Origin: Candidatus Gastranaerophilales bacterium
Lineage (GTDB): Bacteria > Cyanobacteriota > Vampirovibrionia > Gastranaerophilales > Gastranaerophilaceae
Length of the DNA stretch: 45,134 bases
Assembly (NCBI GenBank): GCA_947588755.1
Contig: CANPZB010000010.1
Coordinates: 1 to 45,134 of the forward strand
Direction of reading: 5' to 3'
A program made the translations under genes and the position numbers. Below, in pieces: positions 1 to 7,515 of the stretch. The notes under the pieces were generated by a model, which had not been told where the DNA came from, ran no database searches, and worked only from the letters and a program-made list of their open reading frames with translations. Numbering within the stretch: position 1 is the stretch's first letter; each line of letters starts with the position of its first letter.

Positions 1-159
1 TTTACCCCCCCCCCGTTTGTGTGATTTTACACATCACATGTATGTTTTTCCCGCTCTTTTTCGTTTCCATATATTATTCTTATACCCTATCTTTGCGTTT
101 TATAAACATAATTATATGCATTTTTTAAGTTTTGTCAAGAAAAATAAATTTATTACGGA

Positions 160-188
160 TATTCATCACCCGCATTTTAGTGTATAAT
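160..188 (+). promoter_or_regulatory. Possible promoter of the alpha/beta hydrolase gene
   Basis: A perfect TATAAT lies at 183-188, about 45 bp before the start codon. The -35 position (160-165, TATTCA) is weak, so only the -10 element is convincing. The rest of bases 1-182 holds no gene that I can support; it begins with a run of ten C at 5-14. Confidence 0.35.
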
Positions 189-234
189 ATTTCGGTAAAG
201 TGTTTAATTACCATATTAATATCAGGAGCAAATA

Positions 235-1266
235 ATGATAAAAAAAATAATTTTGTGTTTAACAGCAATATTAGTAACAGGAGGAATTTTTATGTGCATA
301 TTCGGAAATTGCGGTTGGGACAAGACTTTTAAGAAAAGCGATAAAGTTATCGTAAAAAAAGTCCATTTTAAAAACAGATACGGTATAACACTTGCAGGCG
401 ATTTATATTCGCCTAAAAACAAAACGGAAGATAAATTTCCCGCAATAGCGGTATCAGGGCCTTTCGGTGCGGTAAAAGAACAGGCATCAGGGTTATATGC
501 ACAAAAAATGGCGGAAAACGGTTATATCGCATTAGCATTTGACCCGTCATTTACGGGTGAAAGCAAGGGACAGCCGCGAAATGTTGCTTCCCCCGACATT
601 AATACGGAAGATTTTAGTGCAGCAGTTGATTTTTTGAGCAATCAGCCGAATGTTGACCCTGACAAAATAGGTATAATCGGAATTTGCGGATTTGGCGGAA
701 TGGGATTAAACGCTGCCGCAATGGATACGAGAATTAAAGCGACCGTTACATCGACTATGTACGACATGAGCAGGGTAAATGCTTACGGATATTTTGATGC
801 TACGGATGAAAATGCAAGATATGAACTTAAAGAAAACCTTAATAAACAACGGAGTGAGGATTTTAAAAATAACAAATACGCAAAAGCTGCGGGTTTACCC
901 GACAAATTGACAGGTGAAGAACCGCAATTCGTACAGGATTACTACGGTTATTACAAAACAAAACGCGGATATCATAAGCGTTCAATAAATTCCGCAAGCG
1001 GCTGGAATATGACTTCTTCACTATCATTTATAAATATGCCGATTTTAACATTCAGCAACGAAATCAGAAATGCGGTATTAATGATACATGGTGAAAACGC
1101 CCACAGCCGTTACTTTAGCGAAGATGCGTTTAAAAAGTTAAAAGGTGATAACAAAGAGTTATTTATTGTTAAAGGTGCAAATCATGTTGATTTGTACGAC
1201 AATTTAGAAAAAATTCCCTTTGATAAAATAACGGAATTTTTTAATAAATACCTCAAAAACAATTAA
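235..1266 (+). CDS. Exported alpha/beta hydrolase (dienelactone-hydrolase/YcjY-like)
   Basis: A 343-aa protein with a hydrophobic N-terminal stretch at about residues 4-23, so it is probably exported or membrane anchored. The rest is an alpha/beta-hydrolase fold. The strand-turn motif around G149-I-C151-G-F-G-G puts Cys151 where this family places its nucleophile, as in dienelactone hydrolases, and GANH (His317) fits the catalytic histidine near the C-terminus. The acid residue is probably in HGENAHSRYF. An AGGAG ribosome site lies just before the ATG at 235. The substrate cannot be told from sequence; related proteins are annotated as esterases or acyl hydrolases. It is followed after 20 nt by tcdA on the same strand, perhaps only by co-transcription. 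The family is sure; the physiological role is not known. Confidence 0.8.
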   Translation: MIKKIILCLTAILVTGGIFMCIFGNCGWDKTFKKSDKVIVKKVHFKNRYGITLAGDLYSPKNKTEDKFPAIAVSGPFGAVKEQASGLYAQKMAENGYIALAFDPSFTGESKGQPRNVASPDINTEDFSAAVDFLSNQPNVDPDKIGIIGICGFGGMGLNAAAMDTRIKATVTSTMYDMSRVNAYGYFDATDENARYELKENLNKQRSEDFKNNKYAKAAGLPDKLTGEEPQFVQDYYGYYKTKRGYHKRSINSASGWNMTSSLSFINMPILTFSNEIRNAVLMIHGENAHSRYFSEDAFKKLKGDNKELFIVKGANHVDLYDNLEKIPFDKITEFFNKYLKNN

Positions 1267-1286
1267 TTTCACGGTAATAAAAAGAC

Positions 1287-2024
1287 ATGCCAAACGAATT
1301 TTCAAGAACAGAATTACTTTTGGGCAAGAACAATATGGAAAAACTTGCCGCTAAGCGTGTAGCCGTATTCGGAATAGGCGGTGTAGGAGGTTATGCGGCG
1401 GAAGCACTTGTCAGAAGCGGACTGGGCTGCATTGATTTAATCGATAACGACAAATTCACCGTTACTAACCTTAACAGACAAATTTACGCACTGCAAAGTA
1501 CTATCGGAAAATACAAGGTTGATGCTGCAAAAGATAGGATAAAAGATATTAATCCGAATATTTTCGTTAATACTTTCAAAATATTTTTTACTCCTGATAC
1601 TTCCTCAATGTTTGATTTTACGGGGTATGACTATATAATTGACGCAATAGACACAGTTACGGGGAAAATTGAACTTGTCATGCAGGCAAAAGCCCATAAT
1701 GTGCCGATAATATCCTCTATGGGAACGGGAAACAAAATGCATCCCGAAATGCTTGAAGTTTCGGATATTTACTCAACTTCCGTATGTCCGCTTGCAAAAG
1801 TTATGCGTCAGGAATTGAAAAAACGGGATATAAAGTCATTAAAAGTCGTTTATTCAAAAGAACCTCCTATTAAACCGGCTAAAAGTGACGAAATAACGGG
1901 CAAAAAACAAATTCCCGGCAGTAATGCTTTTGTTCCGCCCGCTGCGGGTTTAATTCTTGCCGCCGAAGTTGTAAAAGATTTAACTAATGCCGAGGGGATT
2001 TTTGGGGTGAAAAGGGAGAAGTGA
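1287..2024 (+). CDS. tcdA: tRNA threonylcarbamoyladenosine dehydratase
   Basis: A 245-aa ThiF/E1-like enzyme that cyclises the threonylcarbamoyl group of t6A37 to ct6A in ANN-decoding tRNAs, using ATP. The N-terminal Rossmann loop GIGGVGG (residues 29-35) binds ATP. It is followed by the DNDKFTVTNLNRQ segment typical of E1-like enzymes, and by CPLAKVMRQELKKR, which matches the TcdA-specific region (PLAK-x-x-R-x-ELKKR). Length is normal for TcdA/CsdL (about 240-270 aa). No sulfur-transfer partner (csdA/csdE) is nearby. ThiF or MoeB would be the alternatives, but the conserved central region fits TcdA better. Confidence 0.88.
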   Translation: MPNEFSRTELLLGKNNMEKLAAKRVAVFGIGGVGGYAAEALVRSGLGCIDLIDNDKFTVTNLNRQIYALQSTIGKYKVDAAKDRIKDINPNIFVNTFKIFFTPDTSSMFDFTGYDYIIDAIDTVTGKIELVMQAKAHNVPIISSMGTGNKMHPEMLEVSDIYSTSVCPLAKVMRQELKKRDIKSLKVVYSKEPPIKPAKSDEITGKKQIPGSNAFVPPAAGLILAAEVVKDLTNAEGIFGVKREK

Positions 2025-2241
2025 AAAGTGAAAGCGGATTGCGAGCTGAGGGCGAAGGCTTGAGTGTGAAAGAATGAAATTCTGCAACACTCAACCGCAG
2101 ACCCGTTAAACGCGAGCAACCAAGCAGGTTCTTATCGGGTGCTAAAGCACCAAGACAATACCTAAACCAAGACTTGTCATGCTGAACAGTAATGTCATCC
2201 TGAATTTATGAACAGGCAAAGTGAAAACATCAAGAAATGCA
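2025..2241 (+). other. Gene-free stretch with hairpins and repeat fragments
   Basis: No gene is visible here. The stretch is more GC-rich than its surroundings up to about 2160. It can form a long hairpin at 2060-2094 (arms TTGAGTGT/ACACTCAA with an inner AGAAT/ATTCT pair) and a small one at 2138-2151 (GGTGCT/AGCACC). Neither has a T run, so they are not obvious terminators. Fragments of the dispersed TGTCATCCTGAA-type repeat occur at about 2175-2210. Confidence 0.5.
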
Positions 2242-2280
2242 GAACAGACAAAATTGATTGATACATCGGAAGAATAATTT

Positions 2281-2314
2281 AAAAAAAAAGAAGCGGTCTT
2301 ATTTTAAGACCGCT
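2281..2314 (-). terminator. Intrinsic terminator downstream of sigma-28 promoter A
   Basis: Perfect 10-bp stem (2292-2301 with 2305-2314, AGCGGTCTTA/TAAGACCGCT) and a 3-nt loop. Read on the minus strand it is followed by nine T (complement of A 2281-2289), a strong intrinsic terminator. It lies only about 35 nt after the predicted start site of sigma-28 promoter A. Confidence 0.8.
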
Positions 2315-2344
2315 AAAATTATTAATTTCCCTTTTGTTCCCATA
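2281..2344 (-). ncRNA. Predicted short sigma-28 transcript A (about 60 nt)
   Basis: This is the segment between the sigma-28 promoter at 2351-2377 and the terminator at 2281-2314. It would give an RNA of about 60 nt that is mostly the terminator hairpin. It also holds a 14-codon reading frame (MGTKGKLIILAVLK) running into the hairpin, with its ATG almost at the predicted start site and no separate ribosome site. It may be a small RNA, a leader left behind after loss of a downstream gene, or simply a blocked promoter. An almost identical copy is at 16507-16570. Confidence 0.35.
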
Positions 2345-2350
2345 TTGTAA

Positions 2351-2377
2351 TTATCGGCAAAAATTTTTTAAACTTTA
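2351..2377 (-). promoter_or_regulatory. Sigma-28 (FliA/SigD-type) promoter, copy A
   Basis: On the minus strand: TAAAGTTT (2377-2370), an 11-nt spacer, then GCCGATAA (2358-2351). This equals the published enterobacterial FliA consensus TAAAGTTT-N11-GCCGATAA at every defined base. The same sequence recurs at 16577-16603, and two variants sit before the large genes at 16943-19267 and 21620-23584. Confidence 0.8.
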
Positions 2378-2400
2378 ACACATTACACCCGAGCCGAGCC

Positions 2401-2430
2401 ATGCTATGCTATGCTATGCTATGCTATGCT
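2401..2430 (-). repeat. Pentanucleotide array, six ATGCT units (copy A)
   Basis: Six perfect tandem ATGCT units (AGCAT on the minus strand) between the sigma-28 promoter (23 bp away) and the GTAAA/TTTAC inverted repeat (30 bp away). The other three modules have four, five and four units with identical 23-bp and 30-bp flanks, so unit number is the only length variable. Confidence 0.9.
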
Positions 2431-2460
2431 ATGAGCAGTGTAGCAAGGGTTTCGGGGTTT

Positions 2461-2504
2461 GTAAAATAATATTTACAATTCGTTATATTTGATGTAGGAC
2501 ATCA
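2461..2504 (-). promoter_or_regulatory. Conserved double inverted repeat upstream of sigma-28 promoter A
   Basis: Two dyads: GTAAA-N6-TTTAC at 2461-2476 and TGATGT-N3-ACATCA at 2490-2504. Both occur in all four modules at fixed spacing from each other, which suggests operators for one or two DNA-binding proteins. The protein is not identified. Confidence 0.5.
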
Positions 2505-2550
2505 CATTTGTTGATGATTTAAAATATTTATCCGCAAAATATAATTATAA

Positions 2551-2587
2551 AAAAAAGTAAGTAAGCGGTTATTCACTTACTTACTTT
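2551..2587 (-). terminator. Terminator of the murA-mfd-prsA operon
   Basis: Stem GTAAGTAAG/CTTACTTAC with A/T-paired extensions and a loop around 2566-2574. Read on the minus strand it is followed by a T run. It lies 16 nt after the stop codon of the foldase gene. Confidence 0.8.
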
Positions 2588-2602
2588 TATACGCATAAAT
2601 TA

Positions 2603-3745
2603 TTATTTTTGTTTGTTATTTTTTTCTGTTTCCTGACTTTTTTTACTGCTTTCTTCAATTGACTTTTGCAAAGAATTTTTCATTGCGTCGGGGGAATATT
2701 CAGCATTTAAGTATTCTATTTTGGCATTTTTCTTCAAAGATTCAGTAAGCTTGTCAAGCAGTTCAAGCTGTTTTTGATTTTCCAAATACGCTTTTATATC
2801 ATTTTTAACATTATCATAAGAGTCCGTTACTGCTTCGGCTCTGTCCGTAACCATTATGATATGATAACCGTATTGAGTTTTAACCACATGGTCGACTACG
2901 GAATCAGGTTTGGTTGAAAATGCCGCTTTCGAAAATTCGGGAACCATTTCTTTTTCCGCAAAAAATCCCAAGTCACCGCCTTTAACCGCCGTTGTCGTAT
3001 CGTCAGAATTGTCTTTTGCCAATTTTGCGAAATCTGCCGGATTAGCTTTTATCTGTGCAAGAAGTTTTTGTGCTTTTGCTTCTTTCGCCTTTAATTCTTC
3101 TGATACTTTCGCAGACAATTTGTCTTTCGAAATATTTTTGTTTTCGGGTGAAGATTTAACTATCTCCTCAATTTCCACAGGGTTAGCGGAAATCAATATA
3201 TGTGAAGCTCTGACTCTTTGAGGATGTTTGAATTTATCAATGTTATCCTTATAAAACTTTTTGGCTTCCATGTCGGTAACTTTACTGCTTCCGAGAGATT
3301 CGGCAAGCTTTTTCATCTTAACTTCCTGTGCAAGGTCTTGTTTGAAATCTTTTGAGGAAATTCCGTTTTGTTTCAACAACGCATTAAGCTGTTCTTTGCT
3401 GCCGACTTTTGTAATAATGTCTTTGATTGCATTTTCCACATCTTCGTCGGTAACTTTTATTCCGCGTTTGGCAATTTCCTGCTCAAGAAGTGCTTTGATA
3501 ATTAATTCGTTTGTAACACGTTGTTTTATCAAAAGATACATAAACCCGTTTTTATCGTCTTTGATGTTAACGCCGAGTTGTCCGAGCATTCCGGCACCGG
3601 CTTGCTTGTCAAACGCTTTATCAAAATCGCTTTGAGTTATTGAAGTATCATTAACTTTGATAATAGCTTCATGAGATTTTAATCCGCACCCTGCACACAA
3701 AACTACCGACGCAGCAAGCGTTATTAATAATTTTTTACCGTTCAT
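2603..3745 (-). CDS. prsA: PrsA-like foldase lipoprotein (parvulin peptidyl-prolyl isomerase)
   Basis: A 380-aa exported lipoprotein: a short signal sequence ends in the lipobox LCAGC with Cys20 as the lipidated residue. A SurA/PrsA-type N-terminal chaperone region covers about 25-170. One parvulin (PpiC) domain spans about 177-301, with RASHILIS at its start, GGDLGFFAEKEMVPEF in the middle and YGYHIIMV at its end. A charged insertion rich in Lys/Glu sits at about 190-225. The C-terminus is a Lys/Ser/Glu-rich tail. It should help fold secreted proteins at the outer face of the inner membrane. Last gene of the operon, 21 nt after mfd. SurA is the alternative name, but a lipobox and a single parvulin domain favour a PrsA-like call. 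Confidence 0.85.
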   Translation of the reverse strand: MNGKKLLITLAASVVLCAGCGLKSHEAIIKVNDTSITQSDFDKAFDKQAGAGMLGQLGVNIKDDKNGFMYLLIKQRVTNELIIKALLEQEIAKRGIKVTDEDVENAIKDIITKVGSKEQLNALLKQNGISSKDFKQDLAQEVKMKKLAESLGSSKVTDMEAKKFYKDNIDKFKHPQRVRASHILISANPVEIEEIVKSSPENKNISKDKLSAKVSEELKAKEAKAQKLLAQIKANPADFAKLAKDNSDDTTTAVKGGDLGFFAEKEMVPEFSKAAFSTKPDSVVDHVVKTQYGYHIIMVTDRAEAVTDSYDNVKNDIKAYLENQKQLELLDKLTESLKKNAKIEYLNAEYSPDAMKNSLQKSIEESSKKSQETEKNNKQK

Positions 3746-3766
3746 AATGTCTCTCTTTCTTTTTTT

Positions 3767-6700
3767 TTAACAATTATATTCGTAACTTACCTTATAAATA
3801 TAATAAAACAAATCAGACAAAATGTTAAATACTTCATCAAAGTTTATATATGAATTATTTAAAAGCAAAATTGAATTGCCTTCTTCGCAAGACTTGGGAG
3901 CAACAGTAAATTTAATATACTTTTGGATTTCCTGCGGAAGTTCTTTTTTGATTAACTTCCATTCGGGTTCCGTGAAAGGAGTATAAATCCTTATATTATC
4001 AGCAGTTTCACGGATTAAAGGAATATTAACCTTTGTGGCGGCAAGTCTTATTTTAATAAGTTTGATAAGATTTTCAACACTCTTTGGCGGTTTTGCAAAT
4101 CTGTCTTTCCACTCCTCGGTAATATAATCCAGCTCCGCCTCGGAACTTACATCCGCCAGCCTTTTGTATTCAATCATTTTTTGGTCGCAAGAACCCACCC
4201 ATTCGTCGGGTATAAATGCTGTTACATTTATATCCACAATGGTCGGCTGTGATTTATCGGTATAATTCCCCTGTAATTCCTGTACGGTTTCTTCCAGTAA
4301 ACGGCAATACGTGTCAAAACCTACATTAACCATATGTCCATGCTGTTTTGTACCCAGAATATTGCCTACACCTCTTATTTCCACATCTCTGAGTGCTATT
4401 TGATACCCGCTGCCCAATGTCGTGAATTCCTTAATAGCCTTTAATCTCTGAACCGCTTCCTGCGTAATTTCTTTAGATTTTGTATAGAAACAATAACAGT
4501 ATGCCTGTCTTTGAGAACGTCCCACCCTGCCTCTTAATTGGTACAACTGTGCAAGACCGAATTTGTCCGAATTATGTATAATCATAGTATTGGCATTGGG
4601 AATATCAATACCGTTTTCAATAATCGTAGTCGCCAGAAGAACATCATATTCATGGTTTGAAAAGTCAACAATAACTTTTTCCAGAGTTTTTTCGTCCATT
4701 TGTCCGTGACCGACTGCAATACGTGCATTCGGTACAAGCTTTTGCAGCTGCATTTTAAATTCGTTTATGGTTTCCACTCTGTTGTAAAGATAAAAAACCT
4801 GACCTTCTCTGTCCAGCTCGTGGATAATGGCATTTTTTACCGTATTTTCATTCCACTCGCCGACGTAAGTTTTTACGGGCAACCTGTTTTTAGGCGGTGT
4901 ATTTATAAGCGACATATCCTTTATTCCTGATAACGACATATAAAGCGTTCTGGGAATAGGCGTTGCCGACATGGTAATAATATCAATATTTTCCCGCATT
5001 TGTTTCAGTTTTTCTTTATGTCTTACCCCAAAACGATGTTCTTCATCAATTACAAGCAAACCTAAATCTTTAAATACTATCCCTTCCTGCAAAAGTTTAT
5101 GAGTGCCGACAACAACATCACATTTTCCGGAAGCAAGTTTTTTAACTGTTTCTTTCTGCTCTTTGGTGCTTCTGAAACGGGACATCAATTCCACATCAAT
5201 TCCGAACGGCTTAAATCTTTCGAAAATCGTTTGAAAATGCTGTAATGCAAGAATAGTTGTCGGAACAATTACGGCAGCCTGTTTGCCCGAAGTTACAGCC
5301 TTAAAAATTGCACGCAACGCCACTTCCGTTTTCCCGAAACCTACATCACCGCATATTAATCTGTCCATCGGCTGAATACTTTCCATATCGGATTTTACTT
5401 CGTTAATAGCTTTCATCTGGTCAGGAGTTTCCGTATATTCAAACGCTTCTTCCATTTCCACCTGCCAGGTTGTATCGGGAAGAAACTGAATACCCGTTTG
5501 CATTTTTCTTTTCGCATACAAACGTAAAAGGTCATAAGCTACCTGTTCAACTTCTTTTTTTACTCTTGCCTTGGTATTATCCCAATCTTTACCGCCCATT
5601 CTCGATAATTTCGGCTTTACAGAACCCGAACCGCGATATCGTACAAGAAGGTTTATTTGTTCTGCGGGAATGTGTAATTTATCTTTATTTGCATATTCAA
5701 TTGTCAAATAATCTTTTAATTGCCCGTCTATTTCCTGCTGTGAAAGCCCTTTGTAAATTCCGACGCCATGAATACTGTGTACAACATATTCACCTTCTTT
5801 AATGTCGTTAATGCTTTCGATATATTCTTGTTTTTCCTTATAATACGACCTTTTAGACGAGGTAACTTCTTTGGACCTCCTGTTAAAAAGTTCTCTGTCA
5901 GTCAGGATGATTGTCTTGAAATCTTCCAATATTGAGCCTGATGAAGCAATACTCTGTATGAACTCAATGTCAAATATATCCCTCTCGGCTAAAAATTCTT
6001 TAACACGTTCCGGATAATCCGTTGAGATAACCATTTTATAGCCCCGTTTGGATTTAATATATTCGGCAATCTCGTCGGGGTTTGCCGAGAAATTTTGAAC
6101 AGGCTGTGACTCAAACTCTATTATTTCATCAAATTCACTGTCCAAAAAATTATTCAGGTTTATTTTAAAATTCGATGAAATTTTTTGAATAAATTCATCG
6201 CACGTTATATGATTTAATCCTTTTAAATCAATATTCATGCCGAGTTTTAAATTTTCTTCGATTTGTTTTTTGTAATTTTCATCCAGATTTTCATATCGGG
6301 AATAAATTTCCGAAGACTCATCAAAAATAATTACGTAATCTTTTAAATAATCGGTTACGGAATAAAAACTCTTTTGAAAATAATTTTGGTAAATATCAAT
6401 TCCTTCAAAATACTTTTCCTCCGCCAACTGCTCGTTAAGTTCGGGATTTTCCGCAAATATCAAAGAAGTATCCTGCGGAATAATAAATTTGTACAGCGGA
6501 AATATTTTGGCATTTTTTACTTTTTCGACGGATTTTTGGGTTTCATTATTAAAATACCTTAAATCGACAACTTCATCGCCCCAAAGTTCAATTCTCAGTG
6601 CGTTTTTATCAAGCGAAAACACATCAATAATATCGCCCCTGATACTGAATTCACCGATATCACTTACCATTGTCGAGCGTTTATACCCGAGGTTTACAAG

Positions 6701-7147
6701 CTTTTGAGCAAAATCTTTTACGTCGATTTCATCACCCGTTTTAATGTTTATCACGTTTTCGCGGAAAAAGGCTTCCGCAGGAAATTTTTCAGGTAAAGCC
6801 TTAACCGGAACCAGAACAATATCAGGTTTTTCCAAAAGTATTCTTATTTGTTCCGAATAATCATATCTGTTGGGCGGTACAGTTTCATAAAGAGAAATGT
6901 CCTGATACGGGAAAATTTGTGCTTCCGTATCAAATGCCTTGAATAAATCATTGCGGTATTTAAGTGCATTTTGCTCGTTTGAAGTTATCACAAGAACTTT
7001 TCTGCCTGTGATTTCACGAATTTTTTTTATCAAAAATAAACGCAAAAAAGCAGTTAAACCTGTTACGGTAAACGAAAACGACTTTTTTAAGCATCGTTCA
7101 AATAAAAAATAATTTTCATTATTTTCAGGGGGAATTATCTTGAGCAT
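3767..7147 (-). CDS. mfd: Transcription-repair coupling factor Mfd
   Basis: An 1126-aa ATP-dependent translocase that removes stalled RNA polymerase at DNA lesions and recruits UvrA. In order: a UvrB-like N-terminal region (about 1-350), the RNA-polymerase-interacting domain starting near 452 (GEYVVHSIHGVGIYKGL), and a RecG-like motor with Walker A GDVGFGKT near 599, DEEH near 700, SATPIPRTL, and motif VI around QLRGRVGRS. A C-terminal TRCF domain ends the protein. Length is normal (about 1100-1180 aa). It starts 2 nt after the stop of the small upstream gene, so it is translationally close-coupled. Confidence 0.97.
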   Translation of the reverse strand: MLKIIPPENNENYFLFERCLKKSFSFTVTGLTAFLRLFLIKKIREITGRKVLVITSNEQNALKYRNDLFKAFDTEAQIFPYQDISLYETVPPNRYDYSEQIRILLEKPDIVLVPVKALPEKFPAEAFFRENVINIKTGDEIDVKDFAQKLVNLGYKRSTMVSDIGEFSIRGDIIDVFSLDKNALRIELWGDEVVDLRYFNNETQKSVEKVKNAKIFPLYKFIIPQDTSLIFAENPELNEQLAEEKYFEGIDIYQNYFQKSFYSVTDYLKDYVIIFDESSEIYSRYENLDENYKKQIEENLKLGMNIDLKGLNHITCDEFIQKISSNFKINLNNFLDSEFDEIIEFESQPVQNFSANPDEIAEYIKSKRGYKMVISTDYPERVKEFLAERDIFDIEFIQSIASSGSILEDFKTIILTDRELFNRRSKEVTSSKRSYYKEKQEYIESINDIKEGEYVVHSIHGVGIYKGLSQQEIDGQLKDYLTIEYANKDKLHIPAEQINLLVRYRGSGSVKPKLSRMGGKDWDNTKARVKKEVEQVAYDLLRLYAKRKMQTGIQFLPDTTWQVEMEEAFEYTETPDQMKAINEVKSDMESIQPMDRLICGDVGFGKTEVALRAIFKAVTSGKQAAVIVPTTILALQHFQTIFERFKPFGIDVELMSRFRSTKEQKETVKKLASGKCDVVVGTHKLLQEGIVFKDLGLLVIDEEHRFGVRHKEKLKQMRENIDIITMSATPIPRTLYMSLSGIKDMSLINTPPKNRLPVKTYVGEWNENTVKNAIIHELDREGQVFYLYNRVETINEFKMQLQKLVPNARIAVGHGQMDEKTLEKVIVDFSNHEYDVLLATTIIENGIDIPNANTMIIHNSDKFGLAQLYQLRGRVGRSQRQAYCYCFYTKSKEITQEAVQRLKAIKEFTTLGSGYQIALRDVEIRGVGNILGTKQHGHMVNVGFDTYCRLLEETVQELQGNYTDKSQPTIVDINVTAFIPDEWVGSCDQKMIEYKRLADVSSEAELDYITEEWKDRFAKPPKSVENLIKLIKIRLAATKVNIPLIRETADNIRIYTPFTEPEWKLIKKELPQEIQKYIKFTVAPKSCEEGNSILLLNNSYINFDEVFNILSDLFYYIYKVSYEYNC

Positions 7148-7149
7148 TT

Positions 7150-7515
7150 TTAAGATTTAGAATCGACATTATCGGAATTATCGCTGCTGTTGGGACTGCG
7201 ATATTCAATACCCATTTCTTTAAGAGTTCTGATAAAATTTTGTGCACAAATTTTTTGAGCTTCGGGCGGCACAATCCTAAGTATTTCAACTGTTTTAGAA
7301 ATCACCGGATCTTTGTCATACCAACGATTATTGGCATTTACGGGTTTTACCATGGCATAAAACTTATCAATGGTTTCCTTTGAAACTTTTTCCTCAATTT
7401 TTTTCAGAAAAATTTCCGCTTGAGCCCTAAGTTCAGTTTGGTAATTTCTTAATAATTCTATAACCTCCAACAACAGTGGATCATGGTCATACCAGCGTTT
7501 ATAGGTAGGATTCAT
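7150..7515 (-). CDS. Unknown protein with two RWYDxDP repeats
   Basis: A 121-aa soluble protein that I do not recognise. It contains an internal duplication: RWYDHDPLLLEVIELLR at residues 7-23 and RWYDKDPVISKTVEILR at about 67-83, each followed by a predicted helical stretch with conserved E/Q/A positions. The C-terminus is a low-complexity Ser/Asn/Asp tail. Its start overlaps the end of murA by 17 nt and mfd begins 2 nt after its stop, so it is an integral member of this operon. No membrane segment or signal peptide is seen. The conserved operon position suggests a real gene. Confidence 0.8.
   Translation of the reverse strand: MNPTYKRWYDHDPLLLEVIELLRNYQTELRAQAEIFLKKIEEKVSKETIDKFYAMVKPVNANNRWYDKDPVISKTVEILRIVPPEAQKICAQNFIRTLKEMGIEYRSPNSSDNSDNVDSKS

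Larger units (their letters stand above)
2242..2507 (-). repeat. Duplicate of the gyrA 3' tail plus sigma-28 module (copy A)
   Basis: Bases 2242-2507 repeat 16468-16723 with about four substitutions and a different number of ATGCT units (six here, four there). The copy starts inside gyrA coding sequence (the last eleven codons, [11 protein letters not shown] and stop, lie at the left end) and continues through the terminator hairpin, the sigma-28 promoter, the pentanucleotide array and both inverted repeats. Because the left end falls within a gene, the gyrA locus must be the donor and this site the recipient. The near identity implies a recent event. Confidence 0.9.

Noticed and set aside
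2401-2430. Possible CRISPR array because of tandem repeats
   Set aside because: The 5-bp units are directly adjacent without spacers, and no cas gene is present. The same applies to the hairpin block at 44435-45134, where units are irregular and palindromic.
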